From Massilia sp. BSC265 (GTDB taxonomy: Bacteria > Pseudomonadota > Gammaproteobacteria > Burkholderiales > Burkholderiaceae_D), in contig NZ_JPXI01000026.1 in assembly GCF_000740675.1 (NCBI RefSeq), forward strand, positions 1 through 64,000: DNA of 64,000 nucleotides, written 5' to 3'. The position numbers and the translations under genes were made by a program. Shown here piece by piece: positions 37,030-45,823 of the stretch; the stretch's first letter is position 1; each line of letters begins with the position of its first letter. Under the pieces are notes generated by a model that saw nothing but the letters and a program-made list of their open reading frames with translations, made no database searches and was not told the origin of the DNA.

Positions 37030-40000
37030 ATGAACGCACCCCTCGAGCGCGCCAACCTGGCGCTGCCGCAGCACGACATCACCCTTGACGACAAGTGGAC
37101 GCTCGAACGCGGCCGTGCCTTCATGACCGGCACGCAGGCCCTGGTCCGTCTGCCGATGCTCCAGCGCGAGCGCGACGTCAAGGCGGGCCTGAACACCGCC
37201 GGCTACATCACCGGCTACCGCGGCTCGCCGGTCACCGCCGTCGACCAGACCGCGATGAAGGCGAAGAAGCACCTCGACGCCCATCACGTGAAGTTCCACC
37301 CGGGCATGAACGAAGACCTGGCGGCCACCGCCGTCTGGGGCACCCAGCAGACCAACCTGTACAAGGACGCCAAGTACGACGGCGTCTTTGCCATGTGGTA
37401 CGGCAAGGGGCCGGGCGTGGACCGTTGCGGCGACGTCTTCAAACACGGTAACAATGCGGGCTCCTCGAAGCACGGCGGCGTCTTGGTGCTGGCCGGCGAC
37501 GACCATGCGGCCAAGTCCTCCTCGACGGCCCACCAGTCCGACCACATCCTGACCCACTGCGGCATTCCGGTGCTGTATCCCTCGTCCGTGCAGGAATACC
37601 TCGACTACGGCCTGCACGCCTGGGCCATGAGCCGCTACACCGGCCTGTGGGTGTCGATGAAGTGCGTTACCGACATCATCGAATCCGGCGCCGTGGTCGA
37701 TCTCGACCCGGACCGCGTGCAAATTGCGCTCCCGACCGACTTCGAACTGCCGCCGGGTGGCCTGAACATCCGCTGGCCGGACGCCGTGCTGGACCAGGAA
37801 GTCCGCATGAGCAACTTCAAGTGGTATGCCGCGCTGGCCTATGCGCGCGCTAACAAGCTCAACCGCATCATCTGGGACAGCCCGCGGCCGAAGATCGGCA
37901 TCATCACGGCCGGCAAGAGCTATCTCGACACCCGCCAGGCCCTGGCCGACCTCGGCATCGACGAAAAGGCGGCCGCCGACATCGGGCTGCGCCTGTACAA
38001 GGTCGGCATGACCTGGCCGCTCGAATCCGAAGGCGTGCACGAGTTCGCGCGCGGCCTGGACGAGATCCTGGTGGTCGAAGAGAAGCGCCAGGTGATGGAA
38101 TACGCGCTCAAGGAAGCCCTGTACAACCTGCCGGACGGCGAGCGTCCGCGCGTGGTCGGCAAGTTCGACGATACCGGCGAGTGGAGCAACAAGGACCGAA
38201 TGGGCCACGGCGACTGGCTGCTGCCGGCCACCTACGAGCTGAACCCGGCCCAGATCGCGCGCGCCATCGCTTCGCGCATCTCGCACTACTGCGCCGGCCA
38301 TCCGGTCGAGCAGCGCGTGAAGGAGCGCATCGCCTACCTCGAGCAGAAAGAGCTGGTGCTGAAGAACATCCCGGCCAAGGCGAACCCGGAAACCGACCGC
38401 ATCCCCTACTTCTGCTCGGGTTGCCCACACAACAGTTCCACGAAAGTGCCGGAAGGCTCGCGCGCCATGGCCGGCATCGGCTGCCACTACATGGTGCTGT
38501 GGATGGACCGCGAGACCTCCACCTTCACCCACATGGGGGCGGAGGGCACGACCTGGATCGGCCAGTCGCCGTTCACCGACGAGAAGCACGTGTTCGTGAA
38601 CCTGGGCGACGGCACCTATTTCCATTCGGGCATCCTGGCGATCCGCGCGGCCGTGGCCGCGAAGGTCAACATCACTTACAAGATTCTCTATAACGACGCG
38701 GTCGCGATGACCGGCGGCCAGAACGTCGACGGCCCGCTCGACCCGGGCATGATCACCCGCCAGATCGCCGCCGAAGGCGTGCGCCCGATCATCGTCGTCA
38801 CCGACGAACCGGAAAAATACCCGGACGACTATGCCTGGGCCGAAGGCGTCACCGTGCGCCACCGCTCCGAGCTGATGGACGTGCAGAAGGAACTGCGCGA
38901 GATGCCGGGCGTCTCCGCCGTGATCTACGACCAGACCTGTGCCTCGGAAAAACGCCGCCGCAGGAAGAAAGGCGAATTCCCCGACCCGGCCAAGCGCGCC
39001 GTCATCAATGAAGCCGTCTGCGAAGGCTGCGGCGACTGCTCGGTGCAGTCGAACTGCCTGTCGGTCGAGCCGCTGGAAACGGAACTGGGCCGCAAGCGCC
39101 AGATCAACCAGTCCTCGTGCAACAAGGATTTCTCCTGCGTCTCCGGCTTCTGCCCGAGCTTCGTCACCGTCGAAGGCGGCGGCCTGAAGAAGCCCAAGAA
39201 AGCAGCAACGTCTGAAGCAGCCCCGCCGGCACTGCCGATGCCGAGCATCCCCTCGGTAGAATCGCCCTTCGGCATCCTGATCGCCGGTGTCGGCGGCACC
39301 GGTGTCGTCACTGTCGGCCAGATCCTGGCGATGGCGGCCCACGTCGAAGGCAAGGGTGCCCTCGTGCTCGACCAATCCGGCCTGGCCCAGAAGGGCGGCC
39401 CGGTGATGTCGCACGTGCGCCTGGCCGAGCACCAGGCCGACCTGCACTCGACCCGCGTCGGCACCGGCAGCGCCGACCTGGTGATCGGTTGCGACCAGAT
39501 CGTCACTGCCAGCCGCGATGCGCTCTCGCGCATGGGCGAGGGCCGCACCTGGGCCGCGGTGAACTCCACCGGCGCCACCACTGCGGCCTTCGTGAAGAAC
39601 CCCGACTGGCAGTTCCCGGCCGAAGGCTCGCGCGGCGCGATTGTCCAGGCCTGCGGCCAGGAGAACGTCGAGTTCGTCGATGCCGGGAAGATTGCCACCG
39701 CCCTGATGGGCGACGCGATCGCGACCAATATGTTCATGCTGGGCTATGCCTTCCAGAAGGGTCATGTGCCGCTGCAGGAAGCCTCGCTGCTGAAGGCGAT
39801 CGAACTGAATGGCGTATCGGTGGCTTTCAACAAGGCGGCCTTCGGTTGGGGGCGCAGCGCCGCCCACGACCTGGCCGCCGTGAAGAAGCTGGCCATCCCG
39901 GCCCAGGTGATCGAGTTCAAGCGCATCGAGACGCTCGACGATATCATCGCCCGCCGGGTCGAACTGCTCACCGCCTACCAGGACGCCGCCTATGCCGCGA

Positions 40001-40593
40001 AGTACAAGGCCTTCGTGGACCAGGTGCGCGCGGCGGAAGCGAAACTGGAAGGTGGCAACCGCGGCACCCGCCTGACCGAAGCCGTGGCGCGCTACTTCTA
40101 CAAGCTGATGGCCTACAAGGACGAGTACGAAGTCGCCCGCCTGCATACCGATCCGGCGTTCAAGGCCAAGATCGCGGGCATGTTCGAAGGCGACATCAAG
40201 CTGAAGTTCCACCTGGCGCCGCCGCTGCTGGCCAAGCACGACAAGGAAGGCCGCGCGCTGAAGAAGGAATACGGTTCCTGGATGATGGGCGCCTTCGGCG
40301 TGCTGGCAAAACTCAAACGCCTGCGCGGCACCCCGTTCGACGTGTTCGGCTACACCGCCGAGCGCCGCACCGAGCGTGCCTTGATCGGCCAGTACCGCCA
40401 GACCGTGGAAGCGCTGCTGCCGAAACTATCGCCTGAGAATCTTCCCCAGGCCGTGGCGATCGCCAGCATCCCGGAAGACATCCGCGGCTACGGCCACGTG
40501 AAGGAGCGCCACCTGAAGGCGGCCAAGCAGAAGGAAGCGGCCCTGGTCGCCGCCTTCCATGCGCCGGCCGCGGGCACCCCGCGCGCTGCATAA
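37030..40593 (+). CDS. Indolepyruvate ferredoxin oxidoreductase, fused alpha/beta/gamma form
   Basis: 1187 residues. Oxidative decarboxylation of aryl-2-oxoacids (from Trp, Phe, Tyr) to acyl-CoA using thiamine diphosphate and iron-sulfur clusters. Order: pyrimidine-binding domain (about 30-230, GYITGYRGSPVTAVDQ), TPP-binding domain (about 450-640, FVNLGDGTYFHSG and DAVAMTGGQ), a Cys-rich 4Fe-4S region (about 660-710: CEGCGDC, SNCLS, CNKDFSCVSGFCPSF), and the gamma domain (GVGGTGVVTVGQ, LDQSGLAQKGGPV) followed by a C-terminal extension of DUF6537 type. Archaeal enzymes split this into IorA and IorB; the single-chain form is usual in betaproteobacteria. GGAG precedes ATG. Probably regulated by the divergent Lrp protein. 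Confidence 0.95.
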   Translation: MNAPLERANLALPQHDITLDDKWTLERGRAFMTGTQALVRLPMLQRERDVKAGLNTAGYITGYRGSPVTAVDQTAMKAKKHLDAHHVKFHPGMNEDLAATAVWGTQQTNLYKDAKYDGVFAMWYGKGPGVDRCGDVFKHGNNAGSSKHGGVLVLAGDDHAAKSSSTAHQSDHILTHCGIPVLYPSSVQEYLDYGLHAWAMSRYTGLWVSMKCVTDIIESGAVVDLDPDRVQIALPTDFELPPGGLNIRWPDAVLDQEVRMSNFKWYAALAYARANKLNRIIWDSPRPKIGIITAGKSYLDTRQALADLGIDEKAAADIGLRLYKVGMTWPLESEGVHEFARGLDEILVVEEKRQVMEYALKEALYNLPDGERPRVVGKFDDTGEWSNKDRMGHGDWLLPATYELNPAQIARAIASRISHYCAGHPVEQRVKERIAYLEQKELVLKNIPAKANPETDRIPYFCSGCPHNSSTKVPEGSRAMAGIGCHYMVLWMDRETSTFTHMGAEGTTWIGQSPFTDEKHVFVNLGDGTYFHSGILAIRAAVAAKVNITYKILYNDAVAMTGGQNVDGPLDPGMITRQIAAEGVRPIIVVTDEPEKYPDDYAWAEGVTVRHRSELMDVQKELREMPGVSAVIYDQTCASEKRRRRKKGEFPDPAKRAVINEAVCEGCGDCSVQSNCLSVEPLETELGRKRQINQSSCNKDFSCVSGFCPSFVTVEGGGLKKPKKAATSEAAPPALPMPSIPSVESPFGILIAGVGGTGVVTVGQILAMAAHVEGKGALVLDQSGLAQKGGPVMSHVRLAEHQADLHSTRVGTGSADLVIGCDQIVTASRDALSRMGEGRTWAAVNSTGATTAAFVKNPDWQFPAEGSRGAIVQACGQENVEFVDAGKIATALMGDAIATNMFMLGYAFQKGHVPLQEASLLKAIELNGVSVAFNKAAFGWGRSAAHDLAAVKKLAIPAQVIEFKRIETLDDIIARRVELLTAYQDAAYAAKYKAFVDQVRAAEAKLEGGNRGTRLTEAVARYFYKLMAYKDEYEVARLHTDPAFKAKIAGMFEGDIKLKFHLAPPLLAKHDKEGRALKKEYGSWMMGAFGVLAKLKRLRGTPFDVFGYTAERRTERALIGQYRQTVEALLPKLSPENLPQAVAIASIPEDIRGYGHVKERHLKAAKQKEAALVAAFHAPAAGTPRAA

Positions 40594-40665
40594 ACGCGCA
40601 ACGCTCGACAGGAGGGAACAAGGCCGGGCAAACCTAATGCCGGTTACTTAAGAGGCGCCGCTCAT

Positions 40666-40801
40666 CCGTAGGGTGGGCGGGTCTCCCGCCCACGCGGTCA
40701 AATCACAGTACTGCAGCCCGTACGATTTTTCGTATCTTAACTATCACCGCGTGGGCGTTTGTAATTCCGGGCATTGCCCGGCATTACCCCGCCCACCCTA
40801 C
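40666..40801. repeat. BIME-like composite of two facing GTAGGGTGGGCGGG repeats
   Basis: The outer ends are perfect 14-bp inverted repeats (GTAGGGTGGGCGGG at 40668-40681; CCCGCCCACCCTAC at 40788-40801). Inside, CGCCCACGCGGT (40687-40698) faces ACCGCGTGGGCG (40746-40757). The left 33 bases are identical to the copy after cca. The centre holds CCGGGCATTGCCCGG. Confidence 0.88.
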
Positions 40802-40902
40802 AGTTCTTCCTGACTGACAGGCATTGCGGGCAACCGGCCTTGCTCTTTTAAAATTCTCCCTAGCATTTCTTGTTGTCCATCAGATCCAACTGTTACAGTT
40901 GG

Positions 40903-40934
40903 TTGCACTTCGGCCCGATAGGCGCGTCTATAAT
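40903..40934 (+). promoter_or_regulatory. Promoter of the S41 lipoprotein gene, -10 next to the start codon
   Basis: A perfect TATAAT lies at 40929-40934, only seven bases before ATG 40942, so transcription would begin at or beside the A of the ATG. TTGCAC at 40903-40908 is a -35 candidate with a long 20-base spacer. No Shine-Dalgarno sequence is seen. Confidence 0.55.
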
Positions 40935-40941
40935 CGATCGC

Positions 40942-42543
40942 ATGAGACCGTCATATGCACATGGTCGTTTGACGACCGCCCCCCGCCTGATCGCGTCGCT
41001 GTGCGCCGCAGCCTTCGTCCTCGCCGGATGCGGCGGTGGTGGCGGTTCGCCCGGTATCGGCACCCGCCCGGACCAGACCTCGCAGCAGCCGCCCACGCCG
41101 ACCCCGCCGACCAACCCGACCCCGCCGACGGGCACGGCCTCGCCGGAGGACCTCAATCCAAATTTGCTGGGCGAGGCCTTCAGCACCTATTGGAACCTGT
41201 GCGCCAAGCCGCGCACCGGCGTGGACATCAATGGCAAGCCCTTCCCGGACAAGCAGGGCACGCTGCTCGACGAGCTGAAGTTCCTGCGCGCCTGGTCGAA
41301 CCAGTACTACCTCTGGTACAACGAGATCCCCAACACCTACAGGATGGCGGATTTCAGCAACCCGATCGACTATTTCAACGTGCTCAAGACCTCGGCCCTG
41401 ACCCCGTCGGGCCAGCCGAAGGACAAGTACCACTTCACCTACGCCACCGAGGAGTGGGAGAAGCTGCAGAGCTCCGGGATCAACCTGGGCTATGGCGTGA
41501 CCTGGAAACGCAACAGCGCCACCGTGCCGCGCACCTGGCTGGTCACCCTGGTGGAACCGGGCTCTCCGGCTGATGCCGCCGGCCTGCGCCGCGGCGACAT
41601 GCTGCTCAAGGTAGACGGCGTCGACTTCGTCAACGGCGGCAGCGCCGACCAGGTCAATCGAATCAACGCCGGCCTGTTCCCCGAGACGGCCGGTGTGGCG
41701 CACCAGTTCACCCTGCAGCGCGGCAGCACCACCTTCGACGTGTCGATGACGGGCGCGGAAGTGCGCGTCGATCCGGTCAAGAACGTGCAGGTGCTCGACA
41801 CCCCGAGCGGCAAGGTCGGCTACCTGAGCTTCGAGACCCACAACCAGGTGTCGGAAAAGGAACTGGTGGATGCCTTTACCACCTTCAAGCAAGCCGCGGT
41901 GAGCGACCTGGTGCTCGACATGCGCTACAACGGCGGCGGCCTGCTGTACATCGCTAGCCAGCTGTCTTACATGGTCGCCGGGCCGGAGCAGACCAACGGC
42001 AAGATCTTCGAGCGCCCGCAGTACAACGACAAGACCCCGCAACAGCCGGCCATCCCGTTCCGGAACACGGCTTACGGCTTCAACTCGCCCAATCCGGTGC
42101 GTGCGGGCACGCCGCTGCCTTACCTGGGCCTGAAGCGGGTCACCGTGCTCACCACCGCGGGCACCTGCTCGGCCAGCGAGGCGGTGATCAACGGCCTGCG
42201 CGGCGCCGACGTCCAGGTCGATGTGATCGGCAGCCAGACCTGCGGCAAGCCCTATGGCTTCACGCCGGTGCCGAACTGCGGTACCACCTACTTCTCGATC
42301 GAGTTCAAGGGCGTGAACAACAAGGGCTTCGGCGACTTCTCGGACGGCCTGGCGCCGACCTGCCAGGTCGCCGACGACCTCTCGCGCCCGCTCGGCGACC
42401 GCAGCGAAGGCCTGCTGGCCGCGGCGCTGGCCTACCGCGAAACCGGCACCTGCCCGCCTGCCACCCGTGCACGCCAGCTACCGATGGAAATCGTGCGCCA
42501 CCCGGCCAGGGAGATCTCGATCTACACGAAACCGCAACCGTAA
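40942..42543 (+). CDS. S41-family (C-terminal processing) protease, lipoprotein
   Basis: 533 residues. The signal peptide ends in the lipobox VLAGC, so Cys becomes lipidated; a Gly- then Pro/Thr-rich linker follows. Next come an N-terminal helical domain, a PDZ domain (about 205-275, LVEPGSPADAAGLRRGDML) and the S41 serine-protease domain. The nucleophile Ser is in TAGTCSASEA and the general-base Lys in SQTCGKPYGF; LDMRYNGGGL is the family signature. It would degrade or process envelope proteins. ATG 40942 lacks a ribosome site; the TTG nine codons later would also give a signal peptide. Confidence 0.9.
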   Translation: MRPSYAHGRLTTAPRLIASLCAAAFVLAGCGGGGGSPGIGTRPDQTSQQPPTPTPPTNPTPPTGTASPEDLNPNLLGEAFSTYWNLCAKPRTGVDINGKPFPDKQGTLLDELKFLRAWSNQYYLWYNEIPNTYRMADFSNPIDYFNVLKTSALTPSGQPKDKYHFTYATEEWEKLQSSGINLGYGVTWKRNSATVPRTWLVTLVEPGSPADAAGLRRGDMLLKVDGVDFVNGGSADQVNRINAGLFPETAGVAHQFTLQRGSTTFDVSMTGAEVRVDPVKNVQVLDTPSGKVGYLSFETHNQVSEKELVDAFTTFKQAAVSDLVLDMRYNGGGLLYIASQLSYMVAGPEQTNGKIFERPQYNDKTPQQPAIPFRNTAYGFNSPNPVRAGTPLPYLGLKRVTVLTTAGTCSASEAVINGLRGADVQVDVIGSQTCGKPYGFTPVPNCGTTYFSIEFKGVNNKGFGDFSDGLAPTCQVADDLSRPLGDRSEGLLAAALAYRETGTCPPATRARQLPMEIVRHPAREISIYTKPQP

Positions 42544-42557
42544 GCTTTCGCGGAAAA

Positions 42558-42590
42558 AGAGCCCGGCCAGCACTGCTGCCGGGCTCTTTT
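42558..42590 (+). terminator. Terminator after the S41 protease
   Basis: AGAGCCCGGC (42558-42567) pairs with GCCGGGCTCT (42578-42587) followed by Ts; As precede the stem. Confidence 0.9.
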
Positions 42591-42652
42591 CATTATGGAA
42601 ACGGGTCTATAATCCTCGGCTTTGCCATCCGATCGATTGCTGGAGTTGTCCA

Positions 42653-44413
42653 ATGATGCGTTCCGCCCTGCTGCTGGCCCTGCTGGCTGCCGTTCCACTC
42701 GCCCATGCCGCCCCCGACCTGACGACCGTCTCTGAACGCTCGGGCTTCCAGACCACCGGCCGCTACGATGAAGTCATGGCGTTATGCGCTGGCTTCCAGA
42801 AAGCCTATCCGAAGCAGGTGAAGTGCATCGATTTCGGCCGCACGCCGGAAGGCCGCCCGATGAAGGCACTGATCGTCTCGAACACCGGCGCCTTCACGCC
42901 CCAGGCGGCCAGGAAGCAGGGCCTGCCGGTGACCCTGATCCAGGGCGGCATCCACGCCGGCGAGATCGACGGCAAGGACGCCGGTTTCCTGGCGCTGCGC
43001 GAAACCCTGAACGGCAAGCTGGCCAAAGGCGCACTGGACAAGCAGGTACTGATCTTCGTTCCGGTGTTCAATGTCGACGGCCACGAGCGCTTCGGCAAGT
43101 GGAACCGCCCCAACCAGCGCGGGCCGGTCGAGATGGGCTGGCGCACCACCGCCCAGAACTACAACCTCAACCGCGATTACGTGAAGGCCGACGCGCCCGA
43201 GATGCAGGCCATGCTCGCCCTCGTCAACGCCTGGGACCCGCTGACCTACGTCGACCTGCACGTCACCGACGGCGCCAAGTTCCAGCACGACGTCTCGATC
43301 CAGGTCGAGCCGGTGTACTCGGGCGACCCGGAGTTCCGCAAGGCCGGCCTGGACCTGCGCAGCAAGGTGATCGCCGACATCGCCAAGCAGGGCTCGATGC
43401 CGCAGTCCTACTACATGTCCTTCGCCAAGACCGACGACCCGCAATCGGGTTTCATCGACAGCGTCTCGGACCCGCGCTTCTCGACCGGCTACTTCCCGCT
43501 GCGTAACCGCATGGCGGTGCTGGTCGAGACCCATTCCTGGAAGGACTACCCGACCCGCGTGCGCGTCACCCACAACACCGTGATCTCGGTGCTCGAGCAG
43601 GTCGCGCAGAACGGCAAGGCCTGGCAGCAGGCCGCACTGGCCGCGGACGCCCGCGCCGCCCAGCTGGCAGGCAGCCCGGTCCCCCTGACCTACCGCACCA
43701 CCGACAAGACCGAGATGGTCGACTTCCAGGGCTACGCGTACACCCGCACCCAGTCCGAAGTATCGGGCATGCTGATGACCCGCTACGATGAGAGCAAGCC
43801 GCAGGTGTGGCGCGTGCCGCTGCGCGAGGAAGTGGTGCCTGACCGCGTGGTGACGGCGCCGCGCGCAGGCTACATCGTGCCGGCCGCCTGGGCCGATATC
43901 GTGGCGAAGAAGCTGGCGCAGCACGGCATCAGCTTCCGCAAGCTGGACAAGTCGATCGCGCAGGCGCCTGTCGAAACCTTCCGCGCCGACAAGGCCACCT
44001 TCGGCGCCACTTCGCTGGAGTCGCACCAGCGCCTGACGGTGGATGGCGCTTGGCAAGCGGAGCCGCGTGCCGTGCTGCCGGGTTCGCTGTACGTGCCGGT
44101 GAACCAACCGAAGGCGCGCCTGGTAGTGGCCATGCTGGAGCCGCAGGCGCCGGACTCGCTGCTGGCCTGGGGCTATTTCAACAACGCCTACGAGCGCAAG
44201 GAGTACATGGAGGAATATGTGGCCGAGGACGTGGCGCGCGAGCAGATGGCGGCCGATCCGGCGCTGGCTGCGGAATTCAAGCGCCGCGTCGAGACCGATC
44301 CGGCCTTCGCCAAGAACCCGCACGCGCGCCTGGACTTCTTCTACCAGCGCCACGCCTCGTGGGACGAGCGTTACAAGCTGTACCCGGTCTACCGCACCGC
44401 CACCGCTCCCTGA
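42653..44413 (+). CDS. Secreted M14-family zinc carboxypeptidase
   Basis: 586 residues. Signal peptide MMRSALLLALLAAVPLAHA. The metallocarboxypeptidase domain has HxxE (GGIHAGEIDGKD), the third zinc His in YVDLHVTDG, and the catalytic Glu in LVETHSWKD; NYNLNRDY is a substrate-binding segment. The C-terminal 250 residues are an extra domain of unknown role, typical of this bacterial subgroup. GGAG at 42642-42645 sets the start at the first of two adjacent ATGs. TATAAT at 42608-42613 is a likely -10 element. Confidence 0.9.
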   Translation: MMRSALLLALLAAVPLAHAAPDLTTVSERSGFQTTGRYDEVMALCAGFQKAYPKQVKCIDFGRTPEGRPMKALIVSNTGAFTPQAARKQGLPVTLIQGGIHAGEIDGKDAGFLALRETLNGKLAKGALDKQVLIFVPVFNVDGHERFGKWNRPNQRGPVEMGWRTTAQNYNLNRDYVKADAPEMQAMLALVNAWDPLTYVDLHVTDGAKFQHDVSIQVEPVYSGDPEFRKAGLDLRSKVIADIAKQGSMPQSYYMSFAKTDDPQSGFIDSVSDPRFSTGYFPLRNRMAVLVETHSWKDYPTRVRVTHNTVISVLEQVAQNGKAWQQAALAADARAAQLAGSPVPLTYRTTDKTEMVDFQGYAYTRTQSEVSGMLMTRYDESKPQVWRVPLREEVVPDRVVTAPRAGYIVPAAWADIVAKKLAQHGISFRKLDKSIAQAPVETFRADKATFGATSLESHQRLTVDGAWQAEPRAVLPGSLYVPVNQPKARLVVAMLEPQAPDSLLAWGYFNNAYERKEYMEEYVAEDVAREQMAADPALAAEFKRRVETDPAFAKNPHARLDFFYQRHASWDERYKLYPVYRTATAP

Positions 44414-44423
44414 GCTTTTCCGC

Positions 44424-44462
44424 CTGCACCTGATCCGCGAATGCGATGCGGATCAAGTGCAG
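44424..44462. terminator. Long hairpin after the M14 gene (no T run)
   Basis: CTGCACCTGATCCGC (44424-44438) pairs with GCGGATCAAGTGCAG (44448-44462) with one mismatch. It could end or stabilise the upstream transcript and marks the edge of the glycan locus. Confidence 0.5.
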
Positions 44463-44532
44463 GGCGTGCGCCGTCCCGCGGGCGGCGGCGATCCACTAGA
44501 CTGCCAGGATCGCCGTCAATCTTCGCCCTGCA

Positions 44533-45807
44533 ATGCGTGCCTGCCGTGTTTCCCTCCAGCCCGGCATCCGCGCCTCGATCGCGACGCTGCCCGTCTTTTT
44601 CCTCCTGTCCAGCCTGGTCACCGGCTTCGGTATCGGCCTGGCCGGCTTCCTGTTCCTCGGCATTGCGTTCTGGCACTGGCATGCCAGCCGCGAGGTCCTG
44701 GTGCGCGACTGGCCGGACCTCCGTCCGGTGGTGCTCGCCTTTGCCGCCTACGCCGGCTATGTACTGTTCCTGCACCTGGCGCGCGCGACCGGTTGGCACA
44801 CGGTCGATGCGCCCTTGCGGATGCTGCTCGCCCTGGCTGTCGTGCCCGTCTTGCGGATGGCCGCGCTGGACGCGCGGCCGTGGTGGCATGGCGCCTGCGC
44901 CGGCGCACTGGCTGCGGCCGGGCTCGCCGCCTGGGAACGCTGGGGCGCCGGGTTCGAACGTGCCGGCGGCTTCCTGAACCCCATCGTATTCGGCAACCTG
45001 GCGCTGCTGCTGGCACTGGTGGCGCTGGCCGGCTTGCCGGACCGGCGCGTGCGCCGGCACTGGTGGTGGGTGGCGGCCGCCGTGCTGGCGGGAGCGTTCG
45101 CCTCGCTGCTGTCCGGCAGCCGGGGCGGCTGGCTGGCCCTGCCGCCGGCCTTCCTGCTGCTGTGGACCCAGCGCCGCCACATGCCGCGTGGCTTGCCGGG
45201 CGGCCTCGCCTTGGCCATCGCCGCGCTGGTCGTGCTGGCGTATGCGGTGCCGGCCAGCGGAGTGCGGGCGCGGGTCGAGGTCGGCCTCAGCGACCTGGCG
45301 CTGTACCTGGACGGCAATCCCCTGCCGACCTCGCTGAGCATACGCCTCGAGTTGTGGAAGGCGGCAGGCATGCTGGCAAGCGAACACCCGCTGGCCGGCA
45401 TCGACACGGCGGCCTACAAGGCGCAGATGCGGGCCTGGATTGCCGAGGGCAGGCTCAGCCCGGCCGTTTTCGCTCCACCGGAGCCGCCGCACCTGCACAA
45501 CGACGCCCTGCAGGCGCTGGTAACGCGGGGCCTGCCCGGACTGGCCTGCTGGCTGGCGATCATGCTGGCGCCGCTGTGCTGGTTCGGGCGGCGCCTGCGC
45601 CATGCCGCCACCGGGGAAGAGGCGGCACCGGCGCTTGCCGGCCTGCTGGTCGTGGTCACCTATGTCATGGCAGGGCTGAGCGAAGTGATGTTCTGGTCGA
45701 TGAAGGCGAGCCTGCTGTATGCCACGCTGGTGTTCGCCTTCATGGCCTGCTGCATGGAGGCTGCAGGCTCCGCGGGGGCGGACCGCGCTCCCGACCGCAC
45801 GTCATGA
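44533..45807 (+). CDS. O-antigen ligase/polymerase (WaaL/Wzy) family membrane protein
   Basis: 424 residues with about eleven hydrophobic helices and a large periplasmic loop (about 255-330) before the last helices. The loop carries ASEHPLAGID and PPHLHNDALQALVTRGL, the His-containing motif shared by WaaL ligases and Wzy polymerases, and SLLSGSRGGWLAL is the conserved Arg/Gly helix. Expected role: joining exported polysaccharide to lipid A-core or another acceptor, or polymerising repeat units. With an ABC exporter in the same locus, a ligase is more likely than a Wzy. Convergent with the GT2 gene. No strong ribosome site before ATG 44533. Confidence 0.85.
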   Translation: MRACRVSLQPGIRASIATLPVFFLLSSLVTGFGIGLAGFLFLGIAFWHWHASREVLVRDWPDLRPVVLAFAAYAGYVLFLHLARATGWHTVDAPLRMLLALAVVPVLRMAALDARPWWHGACAGALAAAGLAAWERWGAGFERAGGFLNPIVFGNLALLLALVALAGLPDRRVRRHWWWVAAAVLAGAFASLLSGSRGGWLALPPAFLLLWTQRRHMPRGLPGGLALAIAALVVLAYAVPASGVRARVEVGLSDLALYLDGNPLPTSLSIRLELWKAAGMLASEHPLAGIDTAAYKAQMRAWIAEGRLSPAVFAPPEPPHLHNDALQALVTRGLPGLACWLAIMLAPLCWFGRRLRHAATGEEAAPALAGLLVVVTYVMAGLSEVMFWSMKASLLYATLVFAFMACCMEAAGSAGADRAPDRTS

Positions 45808-45823
45808 GCAGCCCTGATGTTCG

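Larger units (their letters stand above)
40594..40941. other. 348-base gap between ior and the S41 protease gene
   Basis: No gene. It holds the 136-base palindromic composite at 40666-40801 and, at its end, the -10 element of the S41 gene. Confidence 0.8.

Noticed and set aside
36928-40239. Open frame of 1103 codons antisense to the indolepyruvate oxidoreductase gene
   Set aside because: Shadow of a strongly biased high-GC gene; no ribosome site and no recognisable domain.
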